DNA of 23,112 nucleotides from a virus: the IMG/VR virus record IMGVR_UViG_3300005577_000088, positions 1-23,112 of that record. The stretch is one strand, 5' to 3'. The notes beneath the pieces were generated by a model. It was given only the letters and a program-made list of their open reading frames with translations. It did not search any database and was not told the DNA's origin. This document shows, piece by piece, positions 18,093 through 23,112 of this stretch. Position 1 is the stretch's first letter; each line of letters opens with the position of its first letter. Position numbers and translations under genes: made by a program.

Positions 18093-20069
18093 CTAGTCCT
18101 CCAGCGTGAACCGGACGACTTCGTCGGCGTCCATAATCGCGAGCCGTGCCTCGCAATCGCGCACGCCATACGAGATGACGATCTCTTTGCTGTCCGGCAG
18201 ATACCCGAGCCCGGCAGCGAACTCGATTTCCTTCGCGTGGAAACAGAACGGATGCGAGAGCGCGTGGAGGTTTTTGTCTTCCCGGAACAGCGCGAACCGG
18301 TGTCTGTAATAGCGCTTCGGCTGGCCGGGGATTTGCCCGGCCTCGTGCACGATCGCGAGTTTTCTCCCCTCGCCGATGTCGACCACTTGCGAACCGCCGC
18401 TGACGTTGCCAACATCCCATTGCTGCGGATGGTCAACGACGAATTTTCCATCGGTGTCGATCAATGCCCCGAGACGATAGACGAACCGCAGGTCGTTACC
18501 TTCGACCCATGGCATCCAGTTTTTCTCGTTCCGCCGGTGCTCTGGCAGGATACGTTTCCAGTTGTTTCCGTATCGCCATCGACCATTCTCGTTCACCAGC
18601 GGTGCAAGAACTTGCTCGCACCATCCTTCACGGTTCAGCTGCCGCACAGTCGAGAGCGTCCAGAAATCACCGCGCCACTTAAAAAGACGGCTGTCTTCAA
18701 AGCCGTGGACGAGGTCCCATTCCATCGGCCAGTTTTCGGAGGGCATAAGAATTTCTTCCCAGCCGCCATCCCGCCGGTCGATGAAATTGCGGGTCTTGAT
18801 CGGATGGTCGAACTCGCTGACTGATCCGTCTTCGTTGTTGATCATGTAGCGGCCGTCGACGATCGAGTAGTTCACCGTCCGGACCAGCGTGCGCGCTCTC
18901 CCGTCTTCGTCGACGAACACGGAAGGGTTCATCGCCTTGTAGCCGGCGGGAGGCGTGAACGAATACTTCTCGGACGTAAAAGACGGCACGAAGGTCTTCA
19001 GCGGCTCCAGATACCAGTAGAGGTTTCCTCTCGCCTGCTGCGAGCCTTCGAGCGACAGCATCGCCGCAACCTTGGCGCCTTCGGCCCGATGCTTGTTGTC
19101 GTAGCCCGCGCAGATCGCGAACTCTTCCCGCAGGCCCGTCCGGTAGACTTCCTCGTTGACGAACAGGAGATCGCCCGGCCGCTTGAGCTTCATCCCCATC
19201 GTCGAGAACAGCAGCGACGTCTTCTGGCGGTCGGGCTTCTCGCGGTAAAACCGCGCAAGGTCGTAGAGCGCCTCCGCGCGCGAAGGCCGCATCTCGTAGG
19301 CTTTGAGCATGTGGTGGACGTAGGCAGGCTCGTCGTCCATCTTCAAAAGACAGTAAGCGTACTTGACCTGCGCGTTCCAGACTTCCTCGTCCCAGCCGCC
19401 GAGCTCGACGCGGCGCTTGTAGAACGCGGCCGCCGTACCCCATTCGCCGCCGTCGAAATAAGACTGCGCCAAATAGAACGTGTAGCGCTGCACCAGCCCC
19501 GGGTCTTTTTCCGTTGCGAGCGCCTTGGTCAGAAGATCGATGTCGCGCTTGTACTTGTCCGGCCGGTTGGCGCCGTCGGCGTGGTCGACGAAGTACGCCG
19601 CGTCTTCCGGAATGATCGGGCCGGCGACGTCGAGATACTCGTGCGTGACGCCGCGATATTTGCCGGTGGCGTCCTTGCTCACCAGCCGCATGTTGAAGTA
19701 GCCGATCGTGCCGCCGGCGAACTGTTTCATGTTGTAGCCGGGCGCCGTGAGGCCGACGTCCCACTCGCCCTTGCGAACGACGAGCTCCATGTCGGCGTCG
19801 CACAACAGAAGATAGTCCCACGGCAGCTTGCTCGCGCGCGCGAGCTTCAGCGCCTGATTGCGCGCCTGCTCGAAGTTCTCGAACGGTGCGTGGCCGATCT
19901 CAAGCGGCTTGCCGGCTTCCTTGAAAAGGCTGGTCAGCTTGACCAGCGTGTCGTCGGTTGACCCGGTATCGACGATGATGGCGCCGGCGATCTGCGGCAG
20001 CAGGCTCTTAACGCAACGTTCGATGCGCGCGCCCTCGTTCTTGACGATGGCGTTCCAGAAAAGTTTCAC
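18093..20069 (-). CDS. GT2 glycosyltransferase fused to TPR-like and GH130-like domains, 658 residues
   Basis: The start is GTG (20067-20069) with a strong AAGGGGG ribosome site seven bases upstream. Residues 1-150 are a family 2 glycosyltransferase: NAIVKNEGARIERCVKSL, IIVDTGSTDDT (31-41) and the metal-binding DAD at 91-93. Residues about 175-340 are helical and TPR-like (RYTFYLAQSYFDGGEWGTAA, AEALYDLARFYREKPDR). Residues about 375-658 resemble a five-bladed GH130-like propeller, with NPSVFVDEDG, HGFEDSRLFKWRGDFW (455-470), NEKNWMPWVEGNDLRFVY, HEAG (575-578) and SYGVRDCEARLAIMD near the end. A single chain could therefore add and trim or phosphorolyse sugars. It sits between the portal and the second glycosyltransferase. 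Target (virion fibres or host envelope) unknown. Confidence 0.8.
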   Translation of the reverse strand: MKLFWNAIVKNEGARIERCVKSLLPQIAGAIIVDTGSTDDTLVKLTSLFKEAGKPLEIGHAPFENFEQARNQALKLARASKLPWDYLLLCDADMELVVRKGEWDVGLTAPGYNMKQFAGGTIGYFNMRLVSKDATGKYRGVTHEYLDVAGPIIPEDAAYFVDHADGANRPDKYKRDIDLLTKALATEKDPGLVQRYTFYLAQSYFDGGEWGTAAAFYKRRVELGGWDEEVWNAQVKYAYCLLKMDDEPAYVHHMLKAYEMRPSRAEALYDLARFYREKPDRQKTSLLFSTMGMKLKRPGDLLFVNEEVYRTGLREEFAICAGYDNKHRAEGAKVAAMLSLEGSQQARGNLYWYLEPLKTFVPSFTSEKYSFTPPAGYKAMNPSVFVDEDGRARTLVRTVNYSIVDGRYMINNEDGSVSEFDHPIKTRNFIDRRDGGWEEILMPSENWPMEWDLVHGFEDSRLFKWRGDFWTLSTVRQLNREGWCEQVLAPLVNENGRWRYGNNWKRILPEHRRNEKNWMPWVEGNDLRFVYRLGALIDTDGKFVVDHPQQWDVGNVSGGSQVVDIGEGRKLAIVHEAGQIPGQPKRYYRHRFALFREDKNLHALSHPFCFHAKEIEFAAGLGYLPDSKEIVISYGVRDCEARLAIMDADEVVRFTLED

Positions 20070-20089
20070 TGATTTCCCCCTTCATGATG

Positions 20090-22396
20090 TCAGCCCGGCC
20101 CTCCGACGGGGCCCGGCAGGCGTTGGCCGGGTTGCGGGGGCTTGCGCTGGTTTCCAACGACGTCGACGCCCATGGCTGGGGCGTTGTTCATCGGTGATGC
20201 TTGGTTGCCTTGCGCCTGTCTTGCGTCGCGATCCATTGCACCGGACGGAGGGCCGGGGGGGTTTCCGTCCATTCCGCCCGGTGCAGGGGGTTGGGGTGAG
20301 CCGCCCCCCTCCTCCGGCATCGACGCCCTCGACGCCAGAAAGCCGGTGGTGAGTTCTTTGGTGATGCCCTGAACACCGAGCTCGACACCCTTCTGGATGC
20401 CTTTGTCGACCTGCTCGCTGATGGCCTTGTTCTGCTGCTCTTCCTGCTGCTTGGCCTGTTTCTTGAGAAGCTCTGCTTCCGACGGAACGACCTTGTCGCT
20501 GGACAGGCCGATCGTGTCGGCAACCGAGCGCAGCACCGAGCCGCGGCCGGCGAGACCGACGATCGACATGTCGACCGGGTTGTTGGTGTGTTGCAGGAAC
20601 TCCAGCTGGCGCTGGCGCTGCGTCTCGCGCTGCACCGCGACCGTGGTGCCCTGCACGTAAAACTTCTCTTCGCCCGTGAGCATCCCGGTCGTGTCGGTGA
20701 GCATCACGAGGTCGCCAAGCTGCTGCAGGGCCACTTCGAAGATGTCGCGGTCGATGTTGGCGGCGACGGTCTGGAGGATTTTGGACGCGTTGCCCATGAG
20801 CATCGCGAGGCCCGACGCGGTGCGGCCGGCGCCGCCCGACGCGCTGCCGCCGACATACTTCGGGATCGCCGAGATGTCGTCGGAGAACTCCACCAGCGCT
20901 TTATAGACGGCGAGCAGTTCCTGCGCGTTCGACTGCGGCTGGAAGAACTCCACCGGCGCCTTGGAGTTGGTGCCGACCGGGTCGTTGGCGGCGTGCCAGC
21001 GCTTCCACGGGAAGAGCTCGTCGACGTTGTCTTCCGGGCGTACGCGGTCGGTGTTGACCACCACTTGCGGACCGGACGCGATCGCCATGTTGTTGAGCAG
21101 CGACCGCAAGGTCGCGTTGGCCGCGTCCTGCAGGTCCGCCATCAGGTCGGAGAGCGAGTTGCCGAGCGGCGTGCCGGGCACTTTCTCGAACGACGTGGTA
21201 AAATAGTTGTGCCGTGCACGGGGGGAAGGCGACAGGTTCGCCTTGATGACATGACGCCCGATCAAATAGACGTCGACCCGGTAGTCACGGAGCTCATCGT
21301 TGACCCCGGGCATACCATAGTCCTGCAAAATCCGGCCTTGAACGTTGCCGTGATATTCCAGCATGGTGATCAGGCCGGACCTGTTCCATGCTGGGTTCTC
21401 ACGACTTTCAAGGGTCGCCCGCTCTGCGTCCGTGGTATCCCAATGCTCGTAGAGCCCGCCACGCCCGTACTCGTCGAGCACGGCCCGAACAGCGTTACGA
21501 TCGTAGCCGGGCAGGTCGAGCAGATCATTGATCTCGGCACGGGTCAGGCGCGACTTCTCGATCACGTCGGCGTTGGCGATGTCGGCGACGCCCGGCGTCC
21601 ACCAGATGTCGAACGGTGACACCCGGGTCCAGAACATCTTCGGTACCTGCTGGACCGTCGGCGGGCCGCCGCCGGGCGGCCACACGACTTCCGGGACGAT
21701 CTTGACCGTCGGGCCCTTGATGCAGGCGAACGGGAAGATCGGCAGGTCGACGATGAACTCCGCCAGCGCGTGGTAGAAGCCGCCTTCCCGGAGATACTCC
21801 TCGATCCGGTCTTCGGCGACCTTGGCCTGCTTGGTGGCCTTTTTCTTCGCCGCTTCGGCCGCGCTCTCAAGCAGCGCCTCGCGCCGCTTGCGCGCACCGT
21901 CCGGGTCCGGCGGGACGCCGGCCTGCATGATCGTCTGCTCCTCGTGCTGGAGCAACGTACCGATCTTCTCCAGCACGTCCGGCGGAATATCCGGGTCGGC
22001 CGGCGGCTTCACCGCCCACGGCCGGTCCTGTCCCAAATAGATGTCGCGCAAAAGAGACGACGCCGCCCGGCATTTCTGGGCGGTGATGCGGGCGTAAATT
22101 TCCGACCCGCCGAATTTCTGCACCTCGCGCAGTTTGTCGGGCGAATACTGGCCGTTGAAGGTCCGCAGCGCCTCGATCAGCCGGCCCGACCAGCCCGCCG
22201 CGGTGTTGCGGTGGTTGCGCATGATCTCGAACTGGGTGCGGACGAAGCCGCCTAGCTCGTCCGGTGGCGACTGTGTATTTTGCGCGTAGGCAGCGGCTTG
22301 CGCCTGCTGCCGCTGTTGAAGCTGCGCTTCCAGCGCCGCCGGCGGGACGACCTGAAGAACACCTTGCTGGTTACCGAGAGGGATCGAAGCGGCCAT
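20090..22396 (-). CDS. Portal protein, 768 residues
   Basis: A 768-residue protein starting at the ATG 22394-22396. It has the features of large podovirus-like portals: FVRTQFEIMRNHRNTAAGWS near the N-terminus, the clip/stem part with MFWTRVSPFDIWWTPGVADI, SRLTRAEINDLLDLPGYDRN, then SLSDLMADLQDAANATLRSL and the segment AIPKYVGGSASGGAGRTASG characteristic of the portal core. Toward the C-terminus are a Glu/Gln/Lys-rich helix (EAELLKKQAKQQEEQQNKAI) and a long Pro/Gly/Met-rich tail (about 700-768). Twelve copies would form the DNA gate at one capsid vertex. It heads the first minus-strand block and diverges from the small-terminase-like gene. Its ribosome site is weak. Confidence 0.9.
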   Translation of the reverse strand: MAASIPLGNQQGVLQVVPPAALEAQLQQRQQAQAAAYAQNTQSPPDELGGFVRTQFEIMRNHRNTAAGWSGRLIEALRTFNGQYSPDKLREVQKFGGSEIYARITAQKCRAASSLLRDIYLGQDRPWAVKPPADPDIPPDVLEKIGTLLQHEEQTIMQAGVPPDPDGARKRREALLESAAEAAKKKATKQAKVAEDRIEEYLREGGFYHALAEFIVDLPIFPFACIKGPTVKIVPEVVWPPGGGPPTVQQVPKMFWTRVSPFDIWWTPGVADIANADVIEKSRLTRAEINDLLDLPGYDRNAVRAVLDEYGRGGLYEHWDTTDAERATLESRENPAWNRSGLITMLEYHGNVQGRILQDYGMPGVNDELRDYRVDVYLIGRHVIKANLSPSPRARHNYFTTSFEKVPGTPLGNSLSDLMADLQDAANATLRSLLNNMAIASGPQVVVNTDRVRPEDNVDELFPWKRWHAANDPVGTNSKAPVEFFQPQSNAQELLAVYKALVEFSDDISAIPKYVGGSASGGAGRTASGLAMLMGNASKILQTVAANIDRDIFEVALQQLGDLVMLTDTTGMLTGEEKFYVQGTTVAVQRETQRQRQLEFLQHTNNPVDMSIVGLAGRGSVLRSVADTIGLSSDKVVPSEAELLKKQAKQQEEQQNKAISEQVDKGIQKGVELGVQGITKELTTGFLASRASMPEEGGGSPQPPAPGGMDGNPPGPPSGAMDRDARQAQGNQASPMNNAPAMGVDVVGNQRKPPQPGQRLPGPVGGPG

Positions 22397-22419
22397 CTCG
22401 ACACCAAAAATGATAAACC

Positions 22420-22435
22420 TTAAGAAAGAATTAAC
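22420..22435 (+). promoter_or_regulatory. CtrA-type full site TTAA-N7-TTAAC in divergent intergenic region
   Basis: TTAAGAAAGAATTAAC is an exact full CtrA site. It lies in the 62-base gap between the divergent portal and small-terminase-like genes, 24 bases from each start. On the portal side a TATCAT sequence (22415-22410 on the minus strand) could serve as -10. Activation at the classical distance would give nearly leaderless messages in both directions, so repression, or control of one side only, is equally possible. Confidence 0.6.
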
Positions 22436-22458
22436 CGGTCACTGCTAGGGGGAGTTGC

Positions 22459-23013
22459 ATGGCACCCGACCTCGATGAAAGCACTCTGGCGAAACTCGCG
22501 CGCGAGATCGTCATGAACATCAGGAACTACAAAGAGACCTTCGAGACCTTCGGCATCACCGAAGAGGACTACTACGAGATCGAGAAGAACGAGTTCTTCA
22601 AGAAGGTCAAAGAGCAGTTCGCGATCGAGTGGAACGCGACGACGTCGACGTCCGAGCGGCTGAAAGTCGGCGCCATGGCCTATTTCGAGCAGCTGCTGCC
22701 GCGGCTGACCCGGCGCGCGATCGCCGGCGAAGACACGCTGGCCGCCTCGACCGAAGTCGGCAAGCTGCTGATGAAGACCGCCGGCATGGGGGAACAGACC
22801 AAGGGCGAGCCGAACCTCGCCGAGAGGTTCGTCATCACCATCAACATGGGCGGCGACACCGAGAAGTTCGACAAGCCGCTGGATATCACGACGATCGACG
22901 CGCCGGTGCTCACGCCCGCGCCGGCCGCGATCGCAGCGCCTGAAAAGCGCAAACGCGGGCGACCACGGAAGACCTACGATCAGGTCGCAAACATAGGGGG
23001 TCAAAATGGCTGA
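22459..23013 (+). CDS. Small terminase-like protein with AT-hook, 184 residues
   Basis: A 184-residue plus-strand gene with a strong ribosome site (AGGGGGAG) six bases before the ATG. Residues 10-60 form a helical DNA-binding-type segment (LARELVMN-like start, FGITEEDYYEIEKNEFFKKV); residues 60-110 are helical (SERLKVGAMAYFEQLLPRLT, STEVGKLLMKTAGMG); then FVITINMGGDTEKF forms a short beta segment. I recall this layout from small-terminase-like proteins next to portal or large terminase genes. The C-terminus KRKRGRPRK (163-171) contains an AT-hook core RGRPRK. The stop overlaps the next start. If correct it recognises the packaging site and recruits the large terminase, whose gene should follow on the right. 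Confidence 0.6.
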   Translation: MAPDLDESTLAKLAREIVMNIRNYKETFETFGITEEDYYEIEKNEFFKKVKEQFAIEWNATTSTSERLKVGAMAYFEQLLPRLTRRAIAGEDTLAASTEVGKLLMKTAGMGEQTKGEPNLAERFVITINMGGDTEKFDKPLDITTIDAPVLTPAPAAIAAPEKRKRGRPRKTYDQVANIGGQNG

Positions 23014-23112
23014 TAATCCGCACGGCAGCATCGGCGCATTTCGCGTGCGCGAGAGCTTCAATCCGTCGCAAGACAACATGGTCGACAAGCTGAAGCGCTA
23101 CACGGCCGACCT
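23006..23112 (+). CDS. Start of an Acb2/Tad1-like short protein (runs off right edge)
   Basis: The ATG at 23006-23008 lies inside the end of the small-terminase-like gene (8-base overlap) and has GGGGG five bases upstream. Thirty-five codons are visible: MADNPHGSIGAFRVRESFNP, then SQDNMVDKLKRYTAD. The combination R-V-R-x-x-FNPS-x-x-x-x-V-x-x-K-x-x-x-A is, from memory, the usual start of the small helical-hairpin proteins annotated as Acb2/Tad1 domain, which sequester cyclic-nucleotide signals of the CBASS and Thoeris defence systems. Only the first part of the hairpin is present in the window, so the assignment is a hypothesis. Other small phage helical proteins could start similarly. Confidence 0.45.
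   Translation, partial: MADNPHGSIGAFRVRESFNPSQDNMVDKLKRYTAD

Noticed and set aside
20588-21619. 343-residue plus-strand frame opposite the portal gene
   Set aside because: Arg/His/Val-rich shadow; the portal protein on the other strand is well supported.
22420-22435. The TTAA boxes as terminators or IHF/lambda-type operators
   Set aside because: They do not form stable hairpins; the exact TTAA-N7-TTAAC spacing in all three and their position ahead of operons fit CtrA better.
22420-23088. 222-residue minus-strand frame opposite the terminase-like gene
   Set aside because: It would cover the divergent regulatory gap and has shadow-type composition; the plus-strand gene has a strong ribosome site and a coherent protein.

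Overview
This window is part of the structural (late) region of a tailed bacteriophage or prophage of an alphaproteobacterium. The phage assignment rests on a recognisable portal protein, a scaffold-like protein, a major capsid protein, head-tail adaptor genes, a large beta-helical tail protein, a fibre-tail adaptor and a lysis cassette. The sequence is GC-rich (about 60 percent by eye), densely packed and almost entirely on the minus strand. Three intergenic motifs match the CtrA full site TTAA-N7-TTAAC, and a manual scan found no GANTC (the CcrM methylation site). Both point to a host with the CtrA/CcrM cell-cycle circuitry. No integrase, repressor, tRNA, CRISPR array or insertion sequence was seen, so lifestyle cannot be decided. 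The head and adaptor genes suggest a podovirus-like virion; no tape-measure gene is present here.

Layout, following minus-strand transcription from right to left. (1) 22.40-15.50 kb: portal, a GT2-TPR-GH130-like glycosyltransferase fusion, a second glycosyltransferase-like protein, then a lysis cassette (N-acetylmuramidase, membrane protein, 3TM holin-like protein, membrane-anchored coiled-coil protein). (2) 15.43-12.18 kb: four small proteins, scaffold-like protein, major capsid protein and a small downstream gene. (3) 12.07 kb to the left edge: two head-tail adaptor-like genes, an Ig-like adaptor-type protein, a 458-residue collagen-like fibre, a 58-residue protein with a duplicated motif, a 1033-residue beta-helix tail protein, five more collagen-like fibres with different C-terminal heads, a fibre-tail adaptor, two small genes and a truncated gene. 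Most genes in block 3 overlap by 1-4 bases (ATGA, GTGA or TGATG). Each of the three blocks is headed by one CtrA-type box.

On the plus strand at the right edge, diverging from the portal gene, lie a small-terminase-like gene with a C-terminal AT-hook and the start of a short protein resembling the Acb2/Tad1 hairpin family of anti-CBASS sponges.

The most interesting ideas are: late-gene control by the host cell-cycle regulator CtrA together with GANTC avoidance; an unusual array of six collagen-like (Gly-Pro-Thr) fibres, one with a C1q-like head; and two glycosyltransferase-type genes that could decorate the threonine-rich collagen or the host surface.
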